Notes: a model not told the origin generated them from the letters alone. Positions 50,865 to 61,281 are shown, counted from the first letter of the stretch. The stretch: DNA of 64,000 nt from Acinetobacter sp. WCHA55 (GCF_002165305.2 NZ_CP032286.1:1984001-2048000), one strand, 5' to 3'. Made by a program: numbers and translations.

Positions 50865-50951
50865 ATTTGTTATCTCACATATTAAACATTTTGGAGTACG
50901 CCACTTTTTTATTCAGTCTTGTACTTTTTTGGATAACTGCATTTTGATTTC

Positions 50952-50984
50952 AGAATATGACAAGCAAGTTACAGCATTGTGACA
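50952..50984 (-). promoter_or_regulatory. Pho box: three tandem 11-bp PhoB sites
   Basis: On the minus strand TGTCACAATGC, TGTAACTTGCT and TGTCATATTCT follow each other without gap. These are 11-bp units starting with TGTNA, the layout of PhoB binding repeats. They end about 90 bp upstream of the pstS start. Confidence 0.75.
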
Positions 50985-51348
50985 CTTTCATGATGTTTAT
51001 TTTTATTTGTCCATGATTCGTTACACTTTGTTTTGTGACATTTTCTATAAACGTACTGGTAAATATCACACTACAACACATGATTTAATGATTCATTTTT
51101 TTAAAGACACCTAGATCAAAACAGCACTTAAAAAACCAACCTTAAATATAAAAAAATGTCTAAAATCAAATACTAATATATAAAATTTCAATATTTACAT
51201 TTTTACTTTTTTCAATATTTAATTTCATATAAAAACTCATAAAAAAGCGTTGCTGACGACCTAGACAGTGTGTATATATATTATACAGACACAAAAAAAC
51301 ACTCCGTATAACACCATCATTCACATTATTACAATTAGAAGGTTTGTT

Positions 51349-52290
51349 ATGATTTATAGATTATCTTTTGCGCTACTCTTAACCACAAGCATGGTCCAAA
51401 ATGCCCTAGCTGTTGAGGGTGGTATTGGGCGACCCATTACAGGCATGCAAGTTCAGCCTTATAATGCCATCCTTCCCGCTGAAAATGGCGGTGTACTTAC
51501 TCTCTCTAGTATTTATTATGATGGGGGGATTTCAAAATCTAAAGAAGTGCCGATTATTGGTCAACTCAGTGCGGGTCTAGACTATAAGGTTTCCTATAAC
51601 TTGATTAATGGTATCTTCGTATGGAACAGTACAGATAAATGGTCTGTCGCTACCACTGTTGGAATTCCCGTCCAATATACCGATATCCGAGGCTCAATCA
51701 ATAATTTAGATTCGGAACAGTCAACCACCAAAATTGGAGATGCAGTCTTTTCCCCAGTTTCCTTCAACTACCACTTCAGCCCAGTAATGCATGGTTTATT
51801 TGGAGTTTCTATCTACGCGCCGACTGGAAGTTATGACAAAGATATTGTGAGCAACGCAGGACAAAATACATGGACCTTTGTCCCTAATGTTGCATTTACT
51901 AAAATTTTCCCAACTGGAAATGCTGAAATCAGCACCAACATTGCCTACGAGATTTATACTAAAAACGATGCTACAGACTATGAAAATGGTGATCTTTTCC
52001 GAATGGACATTCTCGGTCTAAAACGTTTTGGTGACGTAGGTAGTGATGGCTTAGGCGCTGGGGCAGTTTTTGGATGGATTCAACAGACTACGGATGACAA
52101 AAGTAACTTAGGTGATCGTTTTGACGGTTTTAAAGGTAAAGCCCTTGGTATTGGACCTATCCTTACTTATGAGAAGAAATTAAGTGAAACCACCGCCCTT
52201 TCTGCATCGTTTCGTGGCGTTTACGAGTTTGATGTTAAAAACCGCCCTGAAGGTGAGGCATACCAACTCACTGTAAATTATCAATTCTAA
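51349..52290 (+). CDS. MetA-pathway phenol degradation-like outer-membrane protein
   Basis: The 313-residue protein has a signal peptide (SFALLLTTSMVQNALA, cut before VEGG) followed by beta-strand-rich sequence ending in a C-terminal aromatic strand (GEAYQLTVNYQF), as in outer-membrane barrels. The features resemble the SphA/MetA-pathway phenol-degradation transporter family (PF13557 by recall). It probably admits hydrophobic compounds; the substrate is unknown. The start at 51349 has AGAAGG upstream; a longer frame to 51268 lacks a signal sequence at its front. Confidence 0.8.
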   Translation: MIYRLSFALLLTTSMVQNALAVEGGIGRPITGMQVQPYNAILPAENGGVLTLSSIYYDGGISKSKEVPIIGQLSAGLDYKVSYNLINGIFVWNSTDKWSVATTVGIPVQYTDIRGSINNLDSEQSTTKIGDAVFSPVSFNYHFSPVMHGLFGVSIYAPTGSYDKDIVSNAGQNTWTFVPNVAFTKIFPTGNAEISTNIAYEIYTKNDATDYENGDLFRMDILGLKRFGDVGSDGLGAGAVFGWIQQTTDDKSNLGDRFDGFKGKALGIGPILTYEKKLSETTALSASFRGVYEFDVKNRPEGEAYQLTVNYQF

Positions 52291-52941
52291 CCAAGCGACT
52301 ATCACTTCAAAACCATCAAGCTGTGATCCATTTTTGGTCTGAGCATCCAATTCCACTAGGGAGAAGGTCCATAAAGGCTTTCTCTCTATGTTCTTTAGGA
52401 AATCACGTCCAAATAATTGAAGTTTCTAAGCAAACGGCTTTATCCCAAATGTACTTGCAGTTTAAGCCACCAAAGTGTAAACAGATCGCATCTTATGAGC
52501 CAAGTTTTCTCATCTATTTCAAATTTTAAGAACCTGGCTGCATCTTTCACTAAACTATTGAGCTCTGATTGTCACTGAGTGCGGAAGCAAAATAAGCACC
52601 TCTTTTTATGCGCTTATTGTGAGATATGCATTTGATTATTTAGCCAACCATGTTATGAGTTAATTGTTGCAAAAGATGCACGTACATCATCAATAATGAG
52701 AAAGATTTGCTTATACCTAAGATTATTTTTGATCTTAAAACCATTAAAGAAAATTTTTTTCCTGTTGAAATAAAAAGTCTAAATATTTGTTTTAAAGCTA
52801 AGCATTGAAGGCCCTTTTCCTCCGGATCGTAATTCAATCATGTATCAAAAATTACTTTCCAGAAAAACAAAGTACCTCCTACATAATAGAAATTAGAAAC
52901 TTAGCCAGTGATGTTATGTTTCTTAATATTTAGAACACATA
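52291..52941. other. Gene-free region, possibly decayed
   Basis: This 650-bp stretch between the barrel gene and the ddc terminator has only short frames on both strands, with no ribosome sites and no recognisable motifs. Composition is like the flanking core genome. It may hold remains of a lost gene, but I could not identify one. Confidence 0.4.
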
Positions 52942-52969
52942 AAAAAGGAGCTGATATCAGCTCCTTTTT
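52942..52969 (-). terminator. Terminator of dat-ddc
   Basis: AAAAAGGAGCTGA-TA-TCAGCTCCTTTTT is a perfect 13-bp palindrome 16 bp past the ddc stop. Confidence 0.9.
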
Positions 52970-52985
52970 AAACACAAACAATTGA

Positions 52986-54518
52986 TTAAGCAATTGCAGG
53001 TGTATAGGTTCCATCTGCGATTGAACCTTTGATTCGATCCGCTTCTGCAAGGACAAGGCCAAGCAAGTTCTTCACGTTATCTAAAGTCGCAACTGGGCTT
53101 AAAGTCGTCATTTTCAAAGATTGATTTTGACCAACTTTAGTGACGCCAATATTCGCTTCACCACGTGCAAACAATTCGTCTGCAACGTTTTGGTTTAAAG
53201 TATCAAGCAATTCTACTGGGTAGCCAGCTGGAACCACACGGAACAATACAGATGCAAATTGTGGATCAACCAACATCTCTAAACCGGCAGTGGCATTGAT
53301 ATAATCAGCAACGTCACGGGTCAGTGTTACACCGTGGTCAATCATAGAACCATAAAGCTCTTCACCTAGTGCTTCAACAGTCATCCAAAGTTTCAACGCA
53401 TCAAAACGACGGGTTGTTTGAAGTGACTTAGACACCAAGTTTGGCACGCCATGCTCTTCATCATAAGCAGAGTTTAAATACTCAGCTTCGTAATGCATGA
53501 AACGATAGTTCGCTTCATCTTTTAACAAGAACGCACCACAAGAGATGGTTTGGAAGTAATGCTTATGGAAATCCAGCGTAATGGAGTCAGAAAGCTCGAT
53601 CCCATCCAACATATCACGGTGATTGTTCGATAAGATTAAAGCACCACCCCATGCTGCGTCGATATGCATCCACGCACCATATTTGTTGGTGATTTCACGA
53701 ATTTTCTTGAGTGGATCAATCGCACCTGCATCGGTTGTACCCGCTGTTGCAACCACACATGCCACGATTTTACCTTCAGCTTGAAGGTGCGCCATGGTTT
53801 TTTCAAGTGCATCCACATCCATCTGCGCGTTTTCGTTCACAGGAACGGTCACAACAGATTGGAAACCCATGCCCATCATCGCCATGTTCTTTTGCACAGA
53901 AAAGTGTGCATTTTCAGAACAAATAACTTTGACGTTACGCATCGCATCGCCTGGCACACCATCACGCTGTACAGACCACGGATTACCGTTTTCGTCTTTC
54001 CAGTTTTTCGCGATACATGCATCACGTGCAAGCAGTACACCCATCAAGTTTGACTGTGTGCCACCAGAAGTGAATACACCTGCTTGACCTGCGCCATAAC
54101 CTACTTTTTGACGAAGCCAATCAATCAACTGTACTTCCATCAAAGAACCAGCAGGGCTTTGATCCCATGAGTCCATTGATTGGTTTGTTGCATTAATCAG
54201 CACTTCAGCAATTTGACTGGTGACCATGGTCGGACAGTGCAAATGTGCAAGCGAGTGTGGGTGATGGACTTTTAAGCTTTTATTTAAGAAAAGCTCAACC
54301 ATACGTTCAAGTGACTTTTGTACACCCAAACCCTCTTTAGAAGGATTAAATGCAATCGCACTGCGAAGCTCTTTGATGCTACCGCCTGTGTACATCTTGT
54401 CGTTTTGCAACCATGCTGCAACTGCTTTAGTCGCTTGATCCATCGCTGACGAGTAGTCAGCAATAGATGCAGCATCATTGCAGAGTAACGCCTTACGGTG
54501 TTCTGCAAAATCAACCAT
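52986..54518 (-). CDS. ddc: L-2,4-diaminobutyrate decarboxylase
   Basis: The 510-residue PLP group-II decarboxylase produces 1,3-diaminopropane from L-2,4-diaminobutyrate. Visible are [20 protein letters not shown], the [16 protein letters not shown] motif and the PLP lysine in [19 protein letters not shown]. It is encoded 2 bp after dat, so the pair forms the Acinetobacter diaminopropane pathway, which has been linked to surface motility and virulence. Intact, with a strong terminator. Confidence 0.95.
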   Translation of the reverse strand: MVDFAEHRKALLCNDAASIADYSSAMDQATKAVAAWLQNDKMYTGGSIKELRSAIAFNPSKEGLGVQKSLERMVELFLNKSLKVHHPHSLAHLHCPTMVTSQIAEVLINATNQSMDSWDQSPAGSLMEVQLIDWLRQKVGYGAGQAGVFTSGGTQSNLMGVLLARDACIAKNWKDENGNPWSVQRDGVPGDAMRNVKVICSENAHFSVQKNMAMMGMGFQSVVTVPVNENAQMDVDALEKTMAHLQAEGKIVACVVATAGTTDAGAIDPLKKIREITNKYGAWMHIDAAWGGALILSNNHRDMLDGIELSDSITLDFHKHYFQTISCGAFLLKDEANYRFMHYEAEYLNSAYDEEHGVPNLVSKSLQTTRRFDALKLWMTVEALGEELYGSMIDHGVTLTRDVADYINATAGLEMLVDPQFASVLFRVVPAGYPVELLDTLNQNVADELFARGEANIGVTKVGQNQSLKMTTLSPVATLDNVKNLLGLVLAEADRIKGSIADGTYTPAIA

Positions 54519-54520
54519 GA

Positions 54521-55894
54521 TTACGCGCCTCGAGTTGCAACAAGTGCTTCAGCAATTGCTTTCTTAAAGCGAACAATTACTTCTTCACATTCAGCTTGAG
54601 TGATAATAAGTGGGCAAAGTAAACGAATCACTGTACCGTTACGACCGCCTTTTTCTAACAATAACTTGTTGTTAAAGCATGCCGCTTGAATCGCTGCTGC
54701 CAATTGACCATCTGCAGGCAAAGACCCCATATGATCCGCTGGTTTACGCTCATCAACAATTTCAACACCAATCATCAAACCACGGCCACGCACGTTACCG
54801 ATACATGGGAACTCTTGAGCCAGCTTTTTAAATTCAGCTTGTAAGAAATCACCACGTTCTTGTGCATTCTGCGCAAGGTTTTGTTCTTTGATGGTTTTGA
54901 TGGTTGCAAGACCAGTACCCATTGCCAATTGGTTACCACGGAAAGTACCCGTGTGACCTGCTGGTTGCCATGCGTCGAACTTACGCTTAATGCCCAGTAC
55001 AGCAAGCGGTAAGCTACCACCTACAGCTTTAGACATAACAACAACGTCAGGTTCAATACCTGCATGTTCAAATGCGAACATTTTGCCTGAACGTGCAAAA
55101 CCTGCTTGAACTTCGTCAAGAATCAACACAATGTTGTGTTTTTCAGTCACTTCGCGGATTTTTTTCAACCATTTGGTTGGCGCTGTTACAACACCGCCTT
55201 CACCTTGAATTGCTTCAAGAATGACAGCGGCTGGCTTGGTTACACCACTTTCAACATCTTCAATAAAGTTTTCAAAGAAATATGTCAAAGCATCCACACC
55301 CGCTTCACCACCTAAACCAAGTGGGCAACGGTATTCATGCGGATACGGCATAAATTGAACGCCTGGCATCAAACCATTTACAGCATTTTTAGCAGACAAA
55401 TTACCTGTCATAGCAAGCGAACCATGTGTCATACCATGGTAGCCGCCAGAGAAGCTAATCACTGTGCTACGACCCGTATAAGTCTTTGCTAATTTAATTG
55501 CTGCTTCCGTGCCATCTGCACCAGATGGACCACAGAACTGTAAACAATACTCTTCTTTACCACCAGGTAATTGCTCAAGTAATGCTTCAGTAAACGCATC
55601 TTTTAAAGGTGTCGTTAAATCCAAAGTATGTAGTGGTAGACCGCTTGCAAGCGTATCTTGGATACTTTGAATTACCGCAGGATGATTATGGCCCAAAGCC
55701 AATGTTCCTGCCCCAGCTAAACAATCGAGGTACTCTGTACCTTCAACATCAGTAACCCAGCAACCTAATGCTTTGGCTATCGCTAACGGTAATTTACGTG
55801 GATAGCTACGAACATTGGATTCCATCTGACTTTGGCGAGTCAAATAGTATTCGTTAGTAGTATTAGTGGCAGGGTTTACAGAAGAAACGCTCAT
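54521..55894 (-). CDS. dat: Diaminobutyrate-2-oxoglutarate transaminase
   Basis: The 457-residue class-III aminotransferase has [60 protein letters not shown] and the PLP lysine in [15 protein letters not shown]. It converts aspartate semialdehyde and glutamate to L-2,4-diaminobutyrate, the substrate of the next gene, ddc. First gene of the operon. The start [17 protein letters not shown] matches known Dat proteins in length. Confidence 0.95.
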   Translation of the reverse strand: MSVSSVNPATNTTNEYYLTRQSQMESNVRSYPRKLPLAIAKALGCWVTDVEGTEYLDCLAGAGTLALGHNHPAVIQSIQDTLASGLPLHTLDLTTPLKDAFTEALLEQLPGGKEEYCLQFCGPSGADGTEAAIKLAKTYTGRSTVISFSGGYHGMTHGSLAMTGNLSAKNAVNGLMPGVQFMPYPHEYRCPLGLGGEAGVDALTYFFENFIEDVESGVTKPAAVILEAIQGEGGVVTAPTKWLKKIREVTEKHNIVLILDEVQAGFARSGKMFAFEHAGIEPDVVVMSKAVGGSLPLAVLGIKRKFDAWQPAGHTGTFRGNQLAMGTGLATIKTIKEQNLAQNAQERGDFLQAEFKKLAQEFPCIGNVRGRGLMIGVEIVDERKPADHMGSLPADGQLAAAIQAACFNNKLLLEKGGRNGTVIRLLCPLIITQAECEEVIVRFKKAIAEALVATRGA

Positions 55895-56357
55895 ATCGAA
55901 TTACCATCTCTGATATGGGTTGAAAGAAATAAGTCGGGTGACTTTTGGTCCTTTGACTCGGCGCTTTATAAATTCTAGTCAGATAGAGTTTGGATACTTC
56001 ATAACTAGGAGGCGGATGATACAGAAATTTTCAATAAAATAAACAGCTTTCAGACATTATCTGCCAGAAATTTACTAAAAAAATATATCATGCCAAACCA
56101 TAGCTTAAATTATCCTCTTATAGTGTGACAACGTAAAGAAAAGCCGATGAATTTATTTATTTTTCAACTTCGCCATATAATTTCAAAACACCCACTTTAA
56201 TTAAAAAATAAGTTTTTGAAATAAATAAGTTTTTCTGAAAAACTTTTTGTACCATTTTTTACAATCAAACCACAATATTTTCGCAAATTCACCACAAATT
56301 GGCTTTAAGCTTTTTACAAATGTTGCAAAACTCCTCCTAAATATAAAAGGAATAAAA
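55895..56357. other. Intergenic region between dat and the SIMPL-domain gene
   Basis: This 463-bp AT-rich non-coding region lies between divergent genes. It should contain the promoters of both. I see no strong hairpin or operator-like palindrome. Confidence 0.5.
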
Positions 56358-57059
56358 ATGCGTCAATTCTTCATCCCAGCAATCGCGCTTAGTGCTTTAT
56401 TTAGCTCAGCAGTTTTTGCTCAGTCTGAGAACCAATTAAACTACAATATTGTCAATGTTCAGGCCGAGGCAACACGCCAAGTATCCAACGATTTAATGAA
56501 TGCGACCCTTTACATTGAACGGAGTAACAAACAACCTGCCGAGCTCGCTACACAAATTACTCAGCTGATGAATCAAGCCACAGCTTTAGCTCGTAAATAT
56601 CCAAGCGTAAAAGTCGAAACGGGCTCTCAAAGCACTTACCCAATTTATAATGATGACAACCAAAAGCTAAAAGAATGGCGTGGTCGTGCTGAAATTAATT
56701 TAGAAAGTACCGACTTTAAAGCAGCGAGCCAGTTGATTGGTGAGCTACAGCAAAACTTCCAAACTCAGTCAATCGGATTTAGTGTGTCTGACACACAACG
56801 TAAAAAAGTCGAAAATGAGCTAATTATTGAAGCATCGAAAAACTTCCAACAACGTGCGCAATCGTTAGCACAAGCATGGAGTAAGTCAGGTTATAACTTG
56901 GTTAACTTAAACATTAATACCAGCAACTACTACCCTCGCCCAGTCATGATGCGTGCAGAAAGTGCAAAATTTGCAGCAGCTGATGCACCAATGCAAGATG
57001 TAGCTGGCGGAGAATCTAAAATCACTGTGAATGCAAATGGTACTGTTCAGCTTAAATAA
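56358..57059 (+). CDS. Periplasmic SIMPL (DUF541) domain protein
   Basis: The 233-residue protein has a signal peptide (FFIPAIALSALFSSAVFAQS) and a SIMPL-like domain: VNVQAEATRQVSNDLMNATL near the front, GRAEINLESTDFKAASQLIG, and a helical repeat region. Family members are periplasmic or surface proteins of varied, poorly defined roles. The start has AAAGGAAT upstream, and the frame above it has no homology. Monocistronic with its own terminator. Confidence 0.88.
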   Translation: MRQFFIPAIALSALFSSAVFAQSENQLNYNIVNVQAEATRQVSNDLMNATLYIERSNKQPAELATQITQLMNQATALARKYPSVKVETGSQSTYPIYNDDNQKLKEWRGRAEINLESTDFKAASQLIGELQQNFQTQSIGFSVSDTQRKKVENELIIEASKNFQQRAQSLAQAWSKSGYNLVNLNINTSNYYPRPVMMRAESAKFAAADAPMQDVAGGESKITVNANGTVQLK

Positions 57060-57079
57060 CAGATTTCATTCAAATTCAT

Positions 57080-57108
57080 CTAAAAAGTCATGCTAAACAT
57101 GGCTTTTT
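57080..57108 (+). terminator. Terminator after the SIMPL gene
   Basis: AAAAGTCATG and CATGGCTTTT pair (one G-U) around CTAAA and are followed by a T-run. Confidence 0.75.
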
Positions 57109-57171
57109 TATTGTGTGTCCATCAAAAAAACTTTAATTCGCCTATTAATTTCAGTTTTTTAATTGCAATAA

Positions 57172-57190
57172 CTGATAATGGTTATTATTT
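57172..57190 (+). promoter_or_regulatory. Fur box upstream of the TonB receptor
   Basis: The stretch containing GATAATGGTTATTATTT closely matches the 19-bp Fur consensus (GATAATGATAATCATTATC) and lies 62 bp before the receptor's ATG. It indicates iron-regulated expression. Confidence 0.8.
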
Positions 57191-57251
57191 GATTTCAACA
57201 AAGTTCAGCATATGATAGCCGCGCTATTTATTATGGATTGCGCACAAAAGA

Positions 57252-59447
57252 ATGATTTCATCACGTCTTCATCTGCAGGATCGCAGATTATTTAAAGCCA
57301 AACAACTCAGTATTGCAATTGGACTTTCTATGAGCTGCTTGACCTATGCACAAGCAGAAGAACTCACTGAAGCACCGAGCAACAATGTACTTCCGACCAT
57401 CAAACTTGAAGCACAAGGCAACTGGTTAGAAGATGCCAATGCAGAGAAAGTACAAAAGCATGCAGGTGCTCGTACGATTATTAATCGCAATCGCTTAGAT
57501 GAAGTTGCTGCGACTTCAATTAAAGATGCCCTGAAGCAAGTGCCTGGTGTTCAAGTCCAAGAAAATAATGGTACTGGTGGCAGTGATGTTTCACTCAATA
57601 TTGGTGTCCGTGGTTTAGCCTCTCGCTTATCCCCTCGTTCTACGGTACTGCTTGATGGTGTCCCGCTATCATTTGCGCCTTATGGTCAGCCTCAGCTTTC
57701 TCTAGCACCAGTATCATTAGGCAATATTGAATCTGTGGATGTGGTTCGTGGTGCGGGTTCTGTACGTTTTGGACCGCAAAACGTTGGCGGCATCATTAAC
57801 TTTGCAACTCGAGCTATTCCAAAAGAGTTTGCTGGTAATGTCAGCCTAGCGACAGAATATGCTTCGGGTACAGATCAAGTTAAATATAGCCCGAACCTAT
57901 TTGTAGGCGGAACCTTAGATAATGGTTTAGGTCTTGCTCTGCTATATTCTGGCACAAAAGGTGATGGCTACCGTGAAGCCAATAATAAAACTGACATTGA
58001 CGATGTCATGTTAAAAACGGCCTATCAAATTACAGATGCGGATGCGATTGCCTTAAACCTCCATCACTATGAAGGTTATGGTGAAATGCCTGAAGGCTTA
58101 ACCGCCGAAAAGTATGCACAAAACCCTTATCAGTCAAATAAGTCACGTAATTATTTCTCTGGTCGCCGTTCAGATGTGTCATTCCGCTATACCCATCAAG
58201 ATGAAAAAAATAATTTTGAATTGCTGACTTATTATATTGACTCATTTCGCACGAGCAACTTAGAGACAGATGTTAGTACAACGACTTCGCGTATGGACAC
58301 CTCTCCACGCGACTACAAAGTTTTTGCCATTGAACCGCGCTGGTCTCGTGCATACCAATTAGGCAACTCAAATAGCGAATTTACTATCGGCTATCGTTAT
58401 TTAGATGAAGATAGTTCTGAGTTCTCAGGTCGCTCATCAACATATGCATTGAATGCACCTGTGACCGAAATTAAAGCACGCACCACGAGTGAAGGTGGTA
58501 CTAAAGCACATGCGATTTATGCAGATAACCGCTTCGATTTAGGGAACTGGGTCATCACACCGGGACTACGTTTTGAATCAATTGAAACGCATAACAATTT
58601 TACTGCCTACAACCAAGGCGTAGCAGTTAATACCGTTTCACCCAAAATTGATTCAGATGAGTTCTTACCAAGCCTATCAGTTATGTATAAAGCGACAGAC
58701 AATTGGAACATTTTTGCCAATGCTGGCGTTTCATTCGGCCCACAACAATACAACCAATTGGCACGTTTAGAAGGTGGTGTTGCACAAAGCACAACTGATG
58801 GCTTGCATCCTGAAAAGTCCAATAACTATGAAATTGGTACAAAGTATTTAGGCAATGGTCTAAATGCAGAATTAACCGCGTTTTATTTAGATTTCAAAAA
58901 AGAGTTAATTTTAGAACGTGATGCTCAGAACAATGGCATTTGGACAGACTTAGGCGCAACCAGTCACAAAGGTGTAGAACTTGGTCTAGCTTATGACTTT
59001 GCTTATTTAACCGATGCGCTTGAGGGCTTAAAACTCTATAGCAACTACACCTTCACCAAAGCTGTGGCTGAAGCAGGCGACTTTGAAGACAAGGATCTTC
59101 CGTTCTACTCACGCCACACAGCAAATGTGGGTTTAGGCTATAAAGTGAACCAATGGAGCGTCAATGCAGATATGTTTGCGCAGTCTAAGCAGCATTCTCC
59201 AGGTTCGGGTGATAGCTATCAAACTGACGAATCGGCTGATGGAAAATTAGGTGATATTCCAGGTTATTCCACTTTTGCCGTGCGTACAGCCTATGACTTT
59301 GGTGAGCAATTCCACGGTTTAAAAATCGCGGGTGGCGTTAAAAACGTGTTTGATAAACAATATTTCACACGTTCTACTGACTCAACAGGCGGAAAATATG
59401 TAGGGCAACCACGTACCTTCTATCTTCAAACGTCATTTGACTTTTAA
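57252..59447 (+). CDS. TonB-dependent receptor (FecA-like)
   Basis: The 731-residue outer-membrane receptor has a signal peptide (LSIAIGLSMSCLTYAQAE), a plug domain (ATSIKDALKQVPGVQVQENN; VLLDGVPLSFAPYGQPQLSL; VDVVRGAGSVRFGPQNVGGI) and a 22-strand-type barrel ending KYVGQPRTFYLQTSFDF with the C-terminal Phe. It resembles FecA-type ferric dicitrate receptors but lacks the long N-terminal signalling domain. Ligand unknown; a ferric chelate is expected because of the upstream Fur box. Intact. Confidence 0.9.
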   Translation: MISSRLHLQDRRLFKAKQLSIAIGLSMSCLTYAQAEELTEAPSNNVLPTIKLEAQGNWLEDANAEKVQKHAGARTIINRNRLDEVAATSIKDALKQVPGVQVQENNGTGGSDVSLNIGVRGLASRLSPRSTVLLDGVPLSFAPYGQPQLSLAPVSLGNIESVDVVRGAGSVRFGPQNVGGIINFATRAIPKEFAGNVSLATEYASGTDQVKYSPNLFVGGTLDNGLGLALLYSGTKGDGYREANNKTDIDDVMLKTAYQITDADAIALNLHHYEGYGEMPEGLTAEKYAQNPYQSNKSRNYFSGRRSDVSFRYTHQDEKNNFELLTYYIDSFRTSNLETDVSTTTSRMDTSPRDYKVFAIEPRWSRAYQLGNSNSEFTIGYRYLDEDSSEFSGRSSTYALNAPVTEIKARTTSEGGTKAHAIYADNRFDLGNWVITPGLRFESIETHNNFTAYNQGVAVNTVSPKIDSDEFLPSLSVMYKATDNWNIFANAGVSFGPQQYNQLARLEGGVAQSTTDGLHPEKSNNYEIGTKYLGNGLNAELTAFYLDFKKELILERDAQNNGIWTDLGATSHKGVELGLAYDFAYLTDALEGLKLYSNYTFTKAVAEAGDFEDKDLPFYSRHTANVGLGYKVNQWSVNADMFAQSKQHSPGSGDSYQTDESADGKLGDIPGYSTFAVRTAYDFGEQFHGLKIAGGVKNVFDKQYFTRSTDSTGGKYVGQPRTFYLQTSFDF

Positions 59448-59484
59448 AACTGAAAGCTAATTAGTTCAAGCATATTGAACCGGT

Positions 59485-59513
59485 AAAAAAGACTACATTT
59501 TTGTGGTCTTTTT
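59485..59513 (+). terminator. Terminator after the TonB receptor gene
   Basis: AAAAAAGACTACA and TGTGGTCTTTTTT form a stem (one G-U) with a short T loop and a T-run. Confidence 0.85.
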
Positions 59514-59575
59514 TATTTTCACAATATGACAAAATTATGACTCTCTTTCGTACTTGATAAACACAATCCACTTTC

Positions 59576-60130
59576 ATGACTTTTTCAGAACTTAATTTAT
59601 CACTTTTTTCATGGATTAATGCTTCTCCTGAAGCCAATAATACCATTATTCATTTTGCCATTTTCATGGCCAATGACCTGCTCTATTGCATGATTTTACT
59701 GTTTGCTTGGTTTTGGCTACGTGGTAACTACGACACTAAAAAGCAGATATTGAAGGCATTTATTTTTACCAGTATCGCCATTTTGATCAGCCAATGTATT
59801 TCTCAAGTATATTATCATCCACGGCCTTTTGTCATGGAGGTCGGACGCACTCTCATTTACCATGCACCCAATGGCTCTTTCCCGAGTGACCATATGCTGA
59901 TTTTTAGCACTATCGCTTTTTCTTATCTATTCTCTGTGCAGCGCAAACTGGGAATTTTTCTCTTAGGCATGGCTTGGCTGGTCGCATGGTCACGTGTCTA
60001 TCTTGGTGTGCACTTTCCCTTAGATATGCTCGGCGCTTTTCTATTGGCTTTTGCCTTAAACTTCTTTGGATTAAAGTTGTGGAATCTCTATAAAGACTTA
60101 GATTCTCAAATGAAGTGCAACAGAGATTAA
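59576..60130 (+). CDS. PAP2-type phosphatase, C-terminus replaced by an IS
   Basis: The 184-residue inner-membrane phosphatase of the undecaprenyl-diphosphatase (BcrC-like) type has about five helices and the PAP2 signature: YYHPRPFVMEVG (KxxxxxxRP-like), NGSFPSDHMLIFS (PSGH-like, here PSDH) and WSRVYLGVHFPLDMLG (SRxxxxxHxxxD). All three motifs precede the insertion. The IS30-family element begins at 60097, so the last ten or so residues are IS-encoded. Removing the IS and one AGA copy gives a frame continuing to 61223 with a 25-residue tail. The present protein may still be active. Confidence 0.88.
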   Translation: MTFSELNLSLFSWINASPEANNTIIHFAIFMANDLLYCMILLFAWFWLRGNYDTKKQILKAFIFTSIAILISQCISQVYYHPRPFVMEVGRTLIYHAPNGSFPSDHMLIFSTIAFSYLFSVQRKLGIFLLGMAWLVAWSRVYLGVHFPLDMLGAFLLAFALNFFGLKLWNLYKDLDSQMKCNRD

Positions 60131-61144
60131 ATTATTGGAAAGAAGCAAGATGAGCTAGCATTTTGCTTCCGACCGACCAAAGTCAAAGTTGCATCATGAA
60201 CTATACTCATCTTACCCAAGAAGAACGATATCAGATTTATACATTGTTACGTGAAGGTTTTTCTAAACGTTATATCGCTTGGAGACTGAATCGTTCACCT
60301 TCAACCATTTCTAGAGAAATCAAACGTAATCGAGCTAGAAATGGCTATTTCGCTAAACATGCCAATAAAGTAGCTCGAAGACGACATTGTCCTAATCCTA
60401 AAAGAATCCCTTGTGAAATGTGGGCACATGTCATCTCTTATCTTGATCTTCAATGGAGTCCTGAACAGATTGCTTCTCATGTTCCAGTCAGTTTGCATTC
60501 AATTTATCGCTTTATACGACAGGATAAAAACAATGGCGGTACACTCTTTCATCACCTACGTTTCAGAAATCAAAGAAAGAGGAAATACGGCTCTCCTGAA
60601 ACCCGTGGTCAGCTGAGTAATCGTAAAAGCATTCATGACAGACCTATCGAGATTGAGCGGCGGAATCGCTTTGGTGATCTGGAAATAGATACGATTGTTG
60701 GTAAGAACCATCAGCAATCATTGGTCTCTATTGTGGATCGGAAGACAGGTTATTTATGGCTGAAAAAGTGTAGCTCACGCAAGGCAGAGGAAATTTGCCA
60801 AACAACCATCAGCCTTCTTAAGCCAATCAAAGATCAGCTAAAGACTATTACCGCAGATAATGGTAAGGAGTTCAGTCTGCATAAGTATGTTGCTCAAGAA
60901 TTAGAACTAGACTGGTATTTTGCTGATCCTTATAGCGCTTGGCAACGAGGCACGAATGAAAATACAAATGGTTTAATCAGACAATACATTAAAAAAGGCA
61001 GTAATTTAAATGCCTATACGGATGAATATATCTCAGAAATCACTCAACGTTTAAATCATCGCCCAAGAAAAAGACTCAGCTTTAAAAGTCCGAGTCAGGT
61101 ATTATGGCAACAACATGGTGTTGCACTTCAAATGCTAATCTAAG
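60097..61144 (+). mobile_element. IS30-family insertion sequence (1048 bp) with AGA target duplication
   Basis: The ends start CTTAGATT and carry TGAAGTGCAACA further in; both termini share this layout (about 26 bp, imperfect). The flanking trinucleotide AGA is present on both sides (60094-60096 and 61145-61147), a clean 3-bp target duplication. The terminal core resembles that of ISAba125 (TGAAGTGCGACA), but the element is different. I cannot assign a registered name. Confidence 0.9.
60196..61143 (+). CDS. IS30-family transposase
   Basis: The 315-residue transposase starts MNYTHLTQEERYQIYTLLRE. It has helix-turn-helix FSKRYIAWRLNRSPSTISRE and DDE core FGDLEIDTIVGKNHQQSL (Asp), LKTITADNGKEFSLHKYV (Asp) and DPYSAWQRGTNENTNGLIRQ (Glu). 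It is full-length and in one frame. The stop codon is at the very edge of the element, as in ISAba125. Confidence 0.95.
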   Translation: MNYTHLTQEERYQIYTLLREGFSKRYIAWRLNRSPSTISREIKRNRARNGYFAKHANKVARRRHCPNPKRIPCEMWAHVISYLDLQWSPEQIASHVPVSLHSIYRFIRQDKNNGGTLFHHLRFRNQRKRKYGSPETRGQLSNRKSIHDRPIEIERRNRFGDLEIDTIVGKNHQQSLVSIVDRKTGYLWLKKCSSRKAEEICQTTISLLKPIKDQLKTITADNGKEFSLHKYVAQELELDWYFADPYSAWQRGTNENTNGLIRQYIKKGSNLNAYTDEYISEITQRLNHRPRKRLSFKSPSQVLWQQHGVALQMLI

Positions 61145-61241
61145 AGATAAAATCATGCAATGGGTACTCACTATTCACTTTTACTTATTTAAGCCCCTCA
61201 TTCAAAAAGGCTATATCAAATAACTTTTGCTATAAAACAAA

Positions 61242-61268
61242 AAATCCCGCTTGAAAGCGGGATTTTTT
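61242..61268 (-). terminator. Terminator of proB (and of the original PAP2 gene)
   Basis: AAATCCCGC-TTGAAA-GCGGGATTT has A and T runs on both sides, lying between two convergent genes. Confidence 0.88.
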
Positions 61269-61281
61269 TGATGCATTTAAA

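Noticed and set aside
52323..52837. Short ORFs in the gap before ddc
   Set aside because: No ribosome sites, no motifs and unlikely composition. Treated as non-coding.
53664..54087. ORFs on the + strand inside ddc
   Set aside because: Antisense frames of a clearly intact decarboxylase gene.
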